A DNA stretch of 64,000 nucleotides from Papio anubis. Taxonomy: Eukaryota; Chordata; Mammalia; Primates; Cercopithecidae. Position 1 is the stretch's first letter; every line of letters starts with the position of its first letter. This document shows positions 53,406 to 64,000 of this stretch, in pieces. The notes under the pieces were generated by a model. That model was not told the origin of the DNA, ran no database searches, and worked only from the letters and a program-made list of their open reading frames with translations. The stretch spans positions 190,825,987-190,889,986 of the forward strand of contig NC_044977.1 in NCBI RefSeq assembly GCF_008728515.1, read 5' to 3'. Made by a program: the position numbers and the translations under genes.

Positions 53406-55160
53406 TTAAATTCATTGTTACCAGGTGATCCAATATATAAAAGCTGTGAGTGGTGATGCTCCCTAGGGCAGTTTAGATCTTCGCTTTTAGTGGAAAACAC
53501 TTCTGTTAGGTGAAACTGAGGCAGGAGAATAGGACCTGGAGGCAAGGAACCTAATTAAAATTTAATAATTATAAAATTTTAAAAACAACTTTTATTACAA
53601 ATGCACTTCTTAATGAGATAAATGGAGATAAAATGGAGACAAATGGAGCTGGCTTTTTTCCAACTAGGTCGTGTATCAGTTGATGAATATGACTTACTGT
53701 TTTAATGAGTCAGAGTTGAGCATCAATTTTATACCTATTTTTCTGGTTTTTTAGATGTAGGCATTGAGAAACTCTAGTCATATCAGCAGATGGGAGTGGA
53801 AGAAGTTTTGTTCTAAAAATGTCATTTAGTTATCTGAACTACTGACTTATATGCCTGAAAATCGTGTAGTAAACTACTATTAATTTTGATGAAAACCAAG
53901 AACTGAAAACCATTTGTTTGGCAAAAGGATTGTTACCAGTCTCAAGAGTTATTCTCCTTGTCATCTTCTGGAAGGAAGACCAAAAAATTCCGTTAAGACT
54001 TAGGAAATGACTCTTAATCAGACCCATCACTCTTTCCCTAAGAAGCACTTGCCTTAACCCATTATTGTCAGACAAGTTTAGGGAATCTGAATCTATTACT
54101 TTAATTAAACTTTTGACAATACAATATTTTGACGAAATGCTTTTATATCATCACTTGCTTTAAATATATTTTCAGAAAACCTAAAACTGCAAATATAGTT
54201 AATTCAAATTATGAAAAATATGTCATATAACTTAATTATCAAACCAGTCCTTACTATTAAATCTATCAACCAAATCAGGATTTATGTCAGAAAAAGTCCA
54301 GCTTTAGAAACGTGCTAACGGGCATTTTATGGAATACTATAAAACTTAATAGAAGACAAACTTTGTTTAAAAAAAGTCATAAGGTAGTGTTTTAAAAATG
54401 GTTCAAGCTTTACATCATTTTTGTTCAATGTAATATTTAACCTATTTTATAAGCTTTAAAAACAAAATAATAGCTCAATATATGATGACTGACTACTTAA
54501 TTTATAAAGTTTATAATAATATACTGTGAAGCCAAAATTGCAAGTGTTTTAGGAAGCGAGGAATATGATAAAAGCCATACTTCTTTGAATTCTGGTGTTT
54601 CGCTTGGGGAGTTAATTAAATAAGAATCAGAAATAATTCAATTAATTTCACTGAATATAATGATCATATTTTACTATGTATCTAATAAAAGAGAAAGATA
54701 AATTCCACTAAAACAATTGGTCCACACTTAGCATATTTTAAATGGGAAGTAGAAAATATAAGACATTCTACAAAATGAAATAAGATGAAGATTAACTCTC
54801 TCTAGGGCAATTTATGATGTGATTGGATAAAATAACTTTTACCTACTTTATTAAATAATGAGCACAAATAGGAAGGACATCACATAAAAGTTTTATTTGT
54901 GTACTTTTCATGATAGTCTCAGGAAACATTACAGTTATATTTGGGGGCTAGAAGAGTTAAAATTCTTAAACAAAAATAGTTATTACTCCCTCTGCCTGAT
55001 TCTACTGTATTTCTGGATTGAGAATATCCCAGCCTGAGCCCCAATTCCCTATTTCTAAAGCAAGACTTCACCTCTAACAGAAATATGCATAAGACCAGGA
55101 AAGGTTTTGTGCTCCAAGGTGTTTTAATGGCTTGATTAGTCCTTAAAAGAGGTCTCCCCA
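53406..55160. other. AT-rich stretch with no recognised repeat or gene
   Basis: 1.75 kb of AT-rich DNA free of Alu and simple repeats. No frame exceeds about 80 codons. It may be an old DNA-transposon or ERV remnant, or unique sequence. I cannot tell which. Confidence 0.4.
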
Positions 55161-55457
55161 GCCAGGCGCGGTGGCTCACGCCTGTAATTCCAGCACTTTG
55201 GGAGGCTGAGGTGGATGGATCACCTGAGGTCGGGAGTTCAAGACCACCCTCACCAACATGGAGAAACCCCATTTCTACTAAAAATACAAAATTAGGTGGG
55301 TGTGGTGACAAAGGCCTGTAAACCCAGCTAGTCGGGAGGCTGAGGCAGCAGAATCGCTTGAACCCGGGAGGCAGAGGTTGCGGTGAGCCGAGATCGAGCC
55401 ATTGCACTCCAGCCTGGGCAACAAGACTGAAACTCCGCCTCAAAAAAAAAAAAAAAA
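55161..55457 (+). mobile_element. Alu SINE (AluS-like)
   Basis: GCCAGGCGCGGTGGCTCACG start, both monomers, and an A-tail (55442-55457). AAAGAGGTCTCCCC and AAAGATCTCCCC flank it as a diverged target-site duplication. Confidence 0.93.
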
Positions 55458-56189
55458 GATCTCCCCTTTGTGTAGCGCCCCAGGGGGGTTCCCTGTCCCT
55501 CAAAGGGCAGTGGGTATCTTGCTTTCTCCAGGCAGGGGAAGCGTTAGCATAAACCCAAGTACACCCCAGGGAGATGAGTTTAGGAAAGATCATCGTCATG
55601 CCTGGGAAGCTGAGAATCAGAGCATGATTCCCTCAAAGCCTGCAGTGCTCAGGGCCCCTTGTTGACCTCTTCCACCTGCAGAGGTTTGCAGCCCTCGCTC
55701 TGAACACCACTGCCCTCGGGCGCTGGCATCCACAATCTCTCTTCACTGCAGGTTCCAATGACTCTCAGTCCAGCTGCCCCCGCCGCCCCACACTTACCCT
55801 CGGAGCATCACCCTCTCTGCCTCCCGACCCTCTCGTGGAGGAAGGTTGAACATGTTGTCCCTGGACACTGAGGCCTGTGGTGAGGAGGGGCCGCTGGAGA
55901 GCAGGAATCCATTCCCATCTTTGGGACCTCCCCCCCCGCACCACAGAAGGACCCTTTCCCACCTCCACTGGATTCTCTGGAAATTCTTCAGTCACCATCT
56001 CCCATCGCTATTCCCTGAAAAAAAAAAAAAATGGAGGGGTGGCATTTTGTCCCTTAAAAAAGGGAGAAGGCTTTCTTTATTTTCTTTATTCCCAGAGCAG
56101 CAGAAAATCAACATTATTTGGCTTTCTACTTCCAAGACAGAATTTTGGAGTTTGCCAGGCTGGGCTGCTTGCGTTAACGGCAGCGTGGA
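55458..56189. other. No gene recognised
   Basis: Unique-looking DNA with a 13-base A-run at about 56019-56031. Plus-strand frames of 124 and 140 codons have no domain. Confidence 0.45.
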
Positions 56190-56400
56190 TCAGGGAAAAT
56201 GCCAAGATGCTGAGGTCTGAACACCTGGACGCCAACCCCAACCCCACACTCATCCACCGTGTGACTTTGAGCAAGTCAGTCCCCCTCTTTGAGCCCTAAT
56301 TTAAGCCCAAAATGTGACTGTTGATACCTGGCTCCCAGAGTATGGGAGAGGATTCAATGGGAACACACACCTACAGTACCCAGGACAGTTCCCTGGGGTC
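56190..56400 (+). repeat. MIR fragment
   Basis: CACCGTGTGACTTTGAGCAA, GTCAGTCCCCCTCTTTGAGC, GATACCTGGCTCCCAGAGTA and ACCCAGGACAGTTCCC follow MIR order. Confidence 0.68.
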
Positions 56401-58039
56401 AGGAGATGCCCTGTGACATCCTTTCCATCCCACTGTCCCGCGTTCTCCAGCTCAGAGTCAGAACCCCTCCAGCCCTCTGGGACAAGCCCAAGGAGCTGCT
56501 TCCCTGTTTCCTGTCTCTAACCCTCAATCCCAGCAGACAGATTCAGCTCTCTGGGTTCCCCGTTTTGCAGGCAGTCCCTGCCCCAGCTCCTGCCCCAAAG
56601 CCTTCCTCAGACTTCACAGGGTCAGTGTCCTTCCCCTCTGAGCTTGGAGCACTGGGTGTCACACACAAGTGTACACTCTTGCACACACCAGTGCACAACC
56701 TCCCCGCGGCAACCCCCTGGGGCTGAAGCCAAACCCAGAGAAAAATGCACAGTACAAAGAAGAAGATGGAGTCCATTTTTCACTTTCTTCCAGGGTCCAT
56801 CAACTTCATGGTGCTCAGATGTGAAAGGAATATGGGGCTCTTTTTCAATCCTACGTCTACTTAATTGCCTCAGTTGGGAGAGTAATTAATAAATGATTAA
56901 TGGGAATGGCTTCTACAAAAATGGAATGATCCCGAGATGTGTTGCAACCTGCTGCCCAGATCGTCTTTAGAGAATTTAGAGCTGCTAATAGCTTCAGGTT
57001 GACTCTTCGTTTACATAGCAGATGATGCCCCAGGCAGAGGGACTCCGTCCCCAGAGCCGAGCACTTGACTCACATCAAAGGGAAAAACCAAGCTTAACGT
57101 TAAACAACGGGTTCAAAGTGCCAGAGCAGCCCATCTCTAAGCCAGCGTGAGAGCCCCAGGATGCGGGCCTTCCAGGCCAGTGAGAGCCAGGCTTGTGCCC
57201 TGATGATCTGAGGCACCTTCTCCCACCGCCCTGGGGATTTAATGGGAGCCAACAAAATGCCACAGAAATTAAAACAGAAATAAAAGGAAGTATAGACCCA
57301 CAAAGGCAGCAGCGGTTACTTCAGATGAGATCATAGAGTCGACTTTGAATTGTTTTTAATTGTGCTGTTTTTCTGCGTTAAGCTTGAATTATTTCTGGAA
57401 ATTGTGTAATGTAATTTTTAAAGAATCTGGTACAAGGCATCTAAAAGGCACCTGATTAGATAAAGGCAGACAGACTGAACACAGATGGTCTGCTCAACCC
57501 CTTTTCAGGGTGAAAACATGCTTGGTTCTAAGGTGGGCAGAGGTCATGAGGACTTCACGGCAGGACCAGGTCAGATGACGCCAAGGGAGCGAAACCGTCC
57601 CTGAGATCGGTCTGCCACCGCATCCTCTACACCCTCTGCCAGGCCTCCAGCCCTCATGCCCCGGTCCTGCTGGGACTCCCCAGCCCGGCTTTCCCACATG
57701 TGCCAGGCCAGAGAATCCACAGCTTAATGTGTTTTCAAAGCCAACAACAGCGCTGCGTCCACTTGAGTGAGCTTAGGAACCGCAGGAAGAAAGGAATCCA
57801 GACGTCCAAGAGGTGAAAGGAAAGAAGTGCTTTACTTGACAGAAGGTAGAACACATGCTTCCAGGAGGTGCAGAGCTCTTGACTATTCAAAGCTTCTGCA
57901 TTTGAATTTCGCTCCAGAAGGCTTTGAACTGCTCTCTGCTGGAAGCAGCACCACTGGTATCCCCTGGCTTTCTACTTCCCTTGCTACTGCCTTAATTTAA
58001 GATCAGTTTCCATCCTTCAAAATGTCACCTAAATCTGAA
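56401..58039. other. Repeat-poor DNA; possible conserved element 56860-57470
   Basis: No repeat or exon recognised. The 56860-57470 part carries AT-rich homeodomain-like TAATTAATAAATGATTAATG, TTTTTAATTGTGCTG and TTAGATAAAGGC motifs in a repeat-free background, a texture common in developmental enhancers. This is inference from composition only. Confidence 0.35.
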
Positions 58040-58291
58040 AATGTGTAGAGACACAAAGTAGATGAGGGTGCCGAGGGGTGGGTGTAGGAATGGGGATTAA
58101 TTGTAAATGGGTGGGAGGGATCTTACTGGGGGGTGAAAATGTTCTAAAACTGGTTTCTGGTGTGGTTGTGCCACTCAGTAAGTTACTAAAAGTCATTGAA
58201 TTATACACTTAAAATGACTGAATTTTATGATCTGTAAAATAGACCTCAATAAAGCTAGTCATAAAAACAAAACAAAAACAAAAACAAAACA
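58040..58291 (+). repeat. L1M (L1MB-like) 3' end
   Basis: GGGGGGTGAAAATGTTCTAA, CATTGAATTATACACTTAAA, TGACTGAATTTTATGATCTG and ACCTCAATAAAGCTAG are the classic L1MB/L1MC 3' terminus, followed by a CAAAA-type tail. Confidence 0.85.
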
Positions 58292-58734
58292 CCCATTCTT
58301 ATATAACCTCCTCTCCAAACTCTTCCCAGCTGCCTTCACGCACAGAGCTGATCACGCCCTCCTCAGAACTCCTGCAGCCCTCTGGGGTTCCCTCCCTAAC
58401 CTGCAAGATTGGTGGTTGTTCTTGCGTCTCCCATCTAGACCAGGCCCCATCATCTCTGACTGCCCTATGTCTCTGCCCCAGGGTCGCCCAGCGTCCTGAA
58501 AACCTGTCTGGCCTGAATGAATGGAGAGAGAACGGGGGATGGATTGCACGCTCACTCAACGAGCTCCATTGCCCAGGCCTTCTCAGGTTCCTGGAACTTA
58601 ACTGGACACACAGACCTATTTCATTCACACCCCCAAGCCACCCCATCCCAGACCCAGTGGGACAGACAAGATCACGTGCTTTGTGACCCAAAACCCAAGG
58701 ACACTGCTGCATCCAAGCACAGAAGGAAGTCGCC
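58292..58734. other. No gene recognised
   Basis: TATAACCTCCTCTCCAAACTC and following blocks recall L2-like pyrimidine-rich sequence, but weakly. A 137-codon minus frame has no domain. Confidence 0.35.
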
Positions 58735-58882
58735 TCAACAAAGCTCTTATACTAAGATATTCATCACCTCATTATTTATAACAGTAACAATGCTGAAAGA
58801 CCAATAGGGGATTGGTTAAATAAAAGGACCACCATAAGAGGCATTACATAGCGAATTAAAAGGGTATTCCTCAAAACCATTA
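58735..58882 (+). repeat. L1M 3'-UTR remnant
   Basis: GATATTCATCACCTCATTAT, TTATAACAGTAACAATGCTG and CAATAGGGGATTGGTTAAAT are the 'gcagcattgtttataatag...aataggggactggttaaat' block. Confidence 0.65.
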
Positions 58883-59140
58883 GAGAACGTAGCTAGAAAT
58901 GGAATCATGAGGTCCTGGGGCCTGCCGTTTTAGGGTCCACCGATGGCACACGGGGGCTTCTCCACGTCTTCTCCAGTACTGGCACCGTCAACCAGACTAC
59001 TTTTAGCCAAGATGGTGGATGGAGATGCCATTTCATTTTCGTTTGAATTGGCATTGCCATGATTATTAAAGATGTTTCATGTACATATTAACCACTCAGT
59101 TTTCTTCTTCTTTCAATAATTTTACAATCACAAAAAACAG
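58883..59140 (-). repeat. L1M 3' region, minus strand
   Basis: GCTAGAAATGGAATCATGAG, TTCTCCACGTCTTCTCCAGT and GTTTGAATTGGCATTGCCAT correspond to the reverse L1M block 'ctccacatcctcaccag...tttgatttgcatttcc'. It faces the plus-strand L1M remnant. Confidence 0.5.
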
Positions 59141-59412
59141 ATTTGAAAACATATACACTTCAAGCCGCACTCACTTGTCTCACCATCCTGTTTAAGAGAT
59201 GAAAGCCTGGACTGGAGCTTCACGGTGGCCGGCCACCCAGACACCTCCCTGTTCCGTGGTCTGCCCTTTGGCTCTGATCTCAGTCTCTAGGCCTCTCCCA
59301 GGATGACCTTCCACCCTGAAGCTCACACTCTCCTCCCACAACTACAGCCATCCTGAGCCCATCTGCCTGGGAATCCTCCCTACCCAAGAGTTAATGACAG
59401 GGAGCGAGTGCT
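59141..59412. other. No gene seen
   Basis: Unique-looking sequence. Confidence 0.45.
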
Positions 59413-59522
59413 TTTCCCAGCCCCGACCCAGCCCCAGGGGACACGGGGCCTCATTCAAGAAATCAAGTTTCCCAGCCTCGACCCAGCTCCAGGGGACACG
59501 GGGCCTGATTCAAGAGATCAAG
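59413..59522. repeat. 55-bp tandem duplication
   Basis: TTTCCCAGCC(C/T)CGACCCAGC, CAGGGGACACGGGGCCT(C/G)AT and TCAAGA(A/G)ATCAAG are repeated back to back (59413-59467 and 59468-59522). There are four substitutions between copies. Confidence 0.96.
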
Positions 59523-59539
59523 TACAGTAGATGCTTAAC

Positions 59540-59875
59540 AAGGTCGAGAGACTAACTCATTCAATCATTTATTCATTCAACCAAAAAATATTAATTGAAC
59601 AACATCAATGTGCCAGACACTGAGCTCAGCAGATTGGTGAGTGAGAACCATTACTTGTGGGCCCTCCTGGAGCTCACAGTTCCTTGGAAGAGACAGACAT
59701 TAAATGTGCAACTCCACAAATTAATGTAAAGTTGCAACCATCACAAAAGCCAAGAGAGGGAGGTGGATAGAATGGTAAGAACTGGTCAGGGAGGGGAGGA
59801 AGGATTCCCGAGGAGGTGAGGATTCAGCTGAGAGCTGGAGGAGGCAGAGGCGTGCTTTCCAGCACCATCAGAATT
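59540..59875 (-). repeat. L2 3'-end fragment
   Basis: ATTCAATCATTTATTCATTC, AATGTGCCAGACACTGAGCT, GGCCCTCCTGGAGCTCACAG and CGAGGAGGTGAGGATTCAGC are the reverse L2 terminus in order. Confidence 0.78.
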
Positions 59876-60654
59876 GCCCCAAGCCCACCCAGCCCTCTCT
59901 GAGAATGCGGGGAGAGCCGAGTGCAGCAAGGCTGCCCAGAGCTGGAACCCCAGACACAAGCCTAGGCCCACTCACCTGCCAAAGGGCTGAGCTGGACACA
60001 CTTACCTCAGAGCCTCAGAAGACCCCGACCAAAGGCTAGCTGTGAGCTAGCTCATTTGGCAGAGCCTGTGTCATGTTTTAAGAGTGCTGTGGGAAAAAAA
60101 GAGAAAAAATTCACTGACTGTCCCCCTGACCCTGCCACTTCTTCACCAGACGTCTCATCCCTGGTGAATTTCTGATAATGCCACTGGGTGTTTACAGTTT
60201 CCAAATGAGGCAGAGGGGCTGGTTCACTGCAGCCTGGGAGTCAACATAGGAGAAAAGCTGCCATCCCTATCTGTCTCTCAATCTCTCTCTCAAGGTTTAT
60301 TATTAAATACCTGTCCCCCGCCCTTCCTCTGGAGAGTAAAATAGAGCATCCTGTGCGTTGATTTTTAATCACCACTGACAACCAGCTCACTTCAAGGTCC
60401 AGAGTACATATCAGAATGATCTTACATAAAACAGGACATTTTTTCAATGTCCAGGTCCTGCCCCACTGCAACGCAGAAGATGATGCCTTCCCCTAGCTTT
60501 GGCTGGAGAGCGTAGGGGGTGTTAATCTGGCTGGTGATGCGAGGAGAATCCCTTGGAGGAAGCTAGAGTGACATGATGGGTTGATTATTTCAAACAGACA
60601 TGGTTTCGTGAGACTGCAGGCAAGAGTTAGAAAAGTCTTCTAGATATTTTGGTT
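59876..60654. other. No gene recognised
   Basis: Unique-looking. A 76-codon minus frame only. Confidence 0.45.
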
Positions 60655-60870
60655 TGGAGGCACCACAGAAAGGAAAGGCGAGATCAGGGTACCTAGGTGG
60701 AAGTCCAGGCTCTCCCCAAAACCCCAGGCTCACTGAGGCACCCTGACACGTTACTCCTCTCAAAGTCTTCATTGCATTGTCTGTAATGTAAGGAGTTAGA
60801 CTAGATTTTCTTCAAAATTTCTTCCAGTTTAATGCCCATGACTCTTGATTAATTTTGATTTTGTTATGCC
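60655..60870 (+). repeat. MIR-like fragment
   Basis: GTCTTCATTGCATTGTCTGT, AATGTAAGGAGTTAGACTAG and AATTTCTTCCAGTTTAATGC resemble the 3' part of MIR-related repeats ('tggactagatgatctct...cttccagctct'). Confidence 0.55.
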
Positions 60871-61724
60871 CCACTTCATACAATTCTTGGTGGCTCACAA
60901 AAATAAATTTGGCATAGGATAGGAAAGACGTACACAAAGAAATTGGATGGGAAAGAAGAGTAAAGTGGGGACACTAAAAGAAAATTAGCCTCTAAGCTGC
61001 ATGAGAAGGTCCTATACACTTTGTTAAAGGTGAGCCAGATTTTTGCTTCTGAGCTTCCTACCAGCCAATGCAAAGAGGAACATGTGATCAGTTTTGAGAC
61101 CAAGAGCATAGATATGGTAAGAAACGACCAGTTTCCAGGAAAGGATCAACTCTTCTTGGTTCTAAGGCCTGAGACATTTCTCACTTAGGTCTTTAAAGAG
61201 AGGGAACGCCGGCATGTTAAGAGCACATTCTCAATAGGATCTTTTCAGGGAACACATTCACCTCTTTATAAGGCCCCTCAATGTGGCCGGTGACATAACT
61301 GCAAAAGCAATGTGGTGAAATCAGTTTGACCTGGACCAAAACGGCAATATAGATCTGAAGTTCTCTGGTGGTCTTTGTAAACCGAGGGGAACAGCAGAGT
61401 AGCTAGGACAGTATTTCTCAAACCGAGGGGCTAAGGGCTCCTGGGGCTTCCCAGACGTGTTCTTGAGCCAGACAGTGCTGATTGGGAGCAGTTATCCTCA
61501 ATCACTTTCGTGCATATTTCATTAGAGGCAGAAGAAAAGAAACGGATCTGCCAAAGGGCCACCTGGGCCAGTGGGCCGTCTCCATCACAGGGCTAATTTA
61601 GTGTGAGTTAATATAAAGGGGCACGACTGTGATGTGGGCCTGCCCCTGCCACCTACCCCCTGCACCTCCATCTGCCACAATCCCTGCTACTCAGTGACGA
61701 CCGCAGACCCAAGACTTGCCGGCC
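60871..61724. other. No gene recognised
   Basis: Unique-looking. AGTATTTCTCAAACCGAGGG near 61410 is faintly MER5-like but too short to call. Confidence 0.45.
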
Positions 61725-62115
61725 TTGGTCTGTGTAAAGCTGCCTTTCTTAGCTCCCGATCGCCCCACAGAGTAAGGCTCAAATTCCTCTGCAGGCTGTT
61801 CAGGTCTCTGTGTGATCTGCACCACCTTCACCTCTGGCTTCAACAGGGATACTTCTCTATCCTCTCCATCCCTCCCAACGTCAAGCCCCTGACTCCTGAA
61901 TCAAACCATTGACTTGCCTTTGTGCAGACATCTTCCAGCCTCTGAGTTCCCTTTGCCTCTCTCCCCTCCCAAGTTTCTCTTTTGACTTCCTCCCATCCTC
62001 CAAGGTCCAACCCAAAGACCACCAAAGGTAAGCCTTCCCTACTTTCCCAGCAGATGAAATCTCCCTCCCTCCCGAGCACTTGGCCAATGTCACATCCATT
62101 GACACAACTCTTGTT
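61725..62115 (+). repeat. L2 3'-region fragment
   Basis: AAGGCTCAAATTCCTCTGCA, GTGTGATCTGCACCACCTTC, TGCCTCTCTCCCCTCCCAAG and CAAGGTCCAACCCAAAGACC with GTAAGCCTTCCCTACTTTCC follow the forward L2 order. Confidence 0.65.
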
Positions 62116-63424
62116 TCTGCTGGGCACGGCTGACTCGGTGAAGATGGAGGATGAAGTACAGAGAAGCCTTCAGCCCACAAGGAGAAGTTAGTTTCTTGGG
62201 CTTAGACCTGTCTTCCCAGCTTGACGGGAGGCTTCTTGAAGGCAAGACCCCGGCTCACAAGCCCCAGCCCTCCTGGGTCTCAGCCCTCCCGCCACATTCC
62301 CGCAAGTTCTGCTAATGTCTGCAGAATTCACTTGCAGGAAGGCAGGGTGTGGTGGGGCTGTGTCAGGGGAGGGGACGCCTCAGACGGCCAGCAGGTGGTG
62401 GGCTTGCTGGCTGGGCGAGCTGGGGCAGAACTTCTAATCCCTTTGTCACAGCAGCGCTGGCCTGGACAGTGGCCAAAGGCAGGAGGGGAGGGCGGCTGCC
62501 TCCCCACAGGTGAACACCTGACACACTGTGTGTGCTTATTGGCCTTTCTTGCTGCACCTGTTTATTTAACCAACGTATTCTGATCACAACGCCCATTAAA
62601 CCTTGTTGACATATTTGAAATTCTGCATTCATGCAACTCAAGCTTCAGCCTTCCATCTGCCAGCTGTATCCTATATTAATTAAAACAGTGGATGAGGTAA
62701 ACCCAGTTAATCCTCTGGGGGAGGGGGGGTTTATTTTTCAAAGGGACACAGTTTCAGCTTACAGGGTGCATCAGTTTGCTTGTCAGAGTTCCAAGTGGGC
62801 ATTTGTTGTGCACATACCGTGGGCCGAGAACCTTCTGCTAAGTACAGCATTGTCACTGAGCACTCCTGAGTACTGAGGAATGAATGTGGGTAGGTGCAGC
62901 TATGCATGTGTACAGGAGTGAGCTACACACGGAAGCGTTTTGTGTGAGCCCTTGTGTTCATGTGGGTGCGAGTACCACATCTGCATCTCCTCAACACCCG
63001 GTGACATGCCACCCTCAGCGAATGCACTTGGCACACCAAGTTCCATTTGTTCCTTGTTGTCCTTAAAGCACCAGGGAAGCTGTACTGCTCACATCAATCA
63101 CTTGAGATTAAAAACCAGAGAGACTTTGTGTTTACCCCGAGCTCCCTGTGATGATCATTACTAGGACCTGTAATTTCCCTCCACGAGAATCTGGCAGGCT
63201 GGGAATACTTTCTTTCGATGGTTGACAGCCCTTCATGGCAGAGCTCAGTTCATTCCTCCCAGGCAAGTTATGTGTCTCACTCTGAGTGACAGTCTGGGAC
63301 CATGGCAGGCAGGACCCCTGTGCACAAGTCCGCGGGAGAGGTTTCACATGGGAGAGGAAATACGAGGGAAAGGAGCCTCCTGGGACTGTACCGCACGGGG
63401 GCCCCAGTGGAAGGAACGAGGCCT
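62116..63424. other. Repeat-poor DNA, no gene recognised
   Basis: No repeat assigned. The AT-rich part at 62540-62760 (TTTATTTAACCAACG, CCCATTAAACCTTGTTGACA, ATATTAATTAAAACAG) stands out and could be a conserved element. Frames up to 120 codons have no domain. Confidence 0.4.
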
Positions 63425-63580
63425 GGCAGTTGGGAGTCTGGGGTTGGGTCTGGCCTCAGGCCCACCATGTAATCTTGGAAAATTACCTCGTCTTGGGCTC
63501 TGCTTCCTCATTTGCAAAATGAAGAGATTGAATTGCATCATTTCTTAGGTCCCTTGTGTCTTCCAGGCTCTAGGAGTGTG
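63425..63580 (+). repeat. MIR fragment
   Basis: GAGTCTGGGGTTGGGTCTGG, CATGTAATCTTGGAAAATTA, TCTGCTTCCTCATTTGCAAA and TGAAGAGATTGAATTGCATC follow MIR order. Confidence 0.72.
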
Positions 63581-63629
63581 CCAAGAAATGGAGTCGATCT
63601 GCTGATTTTGGTGGGAACCACAGACTCCT

Positions 63630-63770
63630 AAAAATGTTAAGCTGGAGGGAACCTCAGCTCAACTTCTGTGCCTAACCTCCTCATTTCCCAGAAGCAAGTG
63701 ACTTGTTCAAAGCAAGTCGAGGCAGAAGAAATAGAATATGTATTCTGGGATGGAAACAGAGCCAGCCCAG
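63630..63770 (-). repeat. MIR-like fragment
   Basis: TTAAGCTGGAGGGAACCTCA, CTAACCTCCTCATTTCCCAG and AAGCAAGTGACTTGTTCAAA are reverse MIR-like blocks. Confidence 0.55.
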
Positions 63771-64000
63771 GTCCCTTGGTGAGGTTTTGAATGCATTTCA
63801 CTTCCAAAAGGCAACCGAGATCACTCCCCTTCCACTTAGGTCAGGACTTGGCTCAGGCCTCGCTCAGCTCCTTCCCAAACCCCTATTCCCTATCTGAGTT
63901 CCCCTCCTCCCAGCACCAGGCATTCACTCCTATGGTAGCAGCTGAAATACTCAGGGTTCCTGGCACACATAGAGTGGTACCCAGCCCCCGCAGCAGCACC
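63771..64000. other. No gene seen; window end
   Basis: Unique-looking sequence to the edge of the window. Confidence 0.45.

Noticed and set aside
53131..53409. Poly-Ser protein on the plus strand and poly-Arg/Lys protein on the minus strand
   Set aside because: Pure consequence of the TCC microsatellite.
54919..55599. 226-codon minus-strand frame
   Set aside because: Its central part is Alu-derived (QAGVQW-like and GITGVSH-like peptides) and the flanks have no domain.
1..64000. Human origin of the window
   Set aside because: General Alu, MIR and L1 content would fit human, but the AluYR-type copy at 15696-16011 points to an Old World monkey. Not absolute: it rests on one young element and my memory of its diagnostic bases.
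1..64000. tRNA, snRNA, 7SL, rRNA genes and nuclear mitochondrial insertions
   Set aside because: I saw no convincing match on either strand. Apparent 7SL-like sequence is all Alu.

Overview
The window is primate nuclear DNA, most likely from an Old World monkey (macaque/baboon/vervet group). It is dense in Alu, MIR, L2, old L1 and MaLR-type LTR fragments. The strongest taxonomic clue is the young AluY at 15696-16011. It carries the variants GGCTCAAGCC, GAGACGGGCGG, ACTAGCCGGGCGAGG and GAGATCCGGCCAC, which I know as typical of the cercopithecid AluYR/AluMac group rather than of human AluY. No protein-coding exon, tRNA, rRNA or snRNA gene could be supported. The open frames present are repeat-derived, low-complexity, or unrecognised frames in GC-rich DNA. 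The window reads as intergenic or deep intronic sequence.

Layout. 0-7 kb: a possible old ERV fragment, two MIRs, a 57-bp tandem duplication split by an Alu, GC-rich unique DNA with a G4 motif, and an L2 pair. 7.1-8.7 kb: two inverted Alus enclosing an unusual composite array of CT-rich repeats around a CpG-dense T-rich core. 8.7-16.2 kb: unique DNA with a CpG-retaining element, a perfect 34-bp palindrome, L2/FLAM/LTR fragments, an inverted pair of MLT1-type LTRs, and an Alu-in-Alu nest. 16-29 kb: mostly unique DNA with Alus, MIRs, a 48-bp tandem duplication and two LTR-type repeats. 29-35 kb: LTR, MER5A copies, old L1 fragments and a 19-bp x4 minisatellite. 35-45.5 kb: LTR, compound CA/CCTGGTTTCC array, L1M remnants. 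45.5-53 kb: MaLR LTR, a small GC/CpG-rich patch, several MIRs and LTR fragments. 53-64 kb: a 157-nt pure pyrimidine tract, an AT-rich stretch without recognised repeats, an L1M 3' end, a 55-bp tandem duplication, L2 and MIR fragments.

No genes act together here. What stands out is the 7.64-8.30 kb composite array and the number of short tandem duplications across the window. Repeat family names come from recognising consensus features by eye, and all boundaries are approximate.
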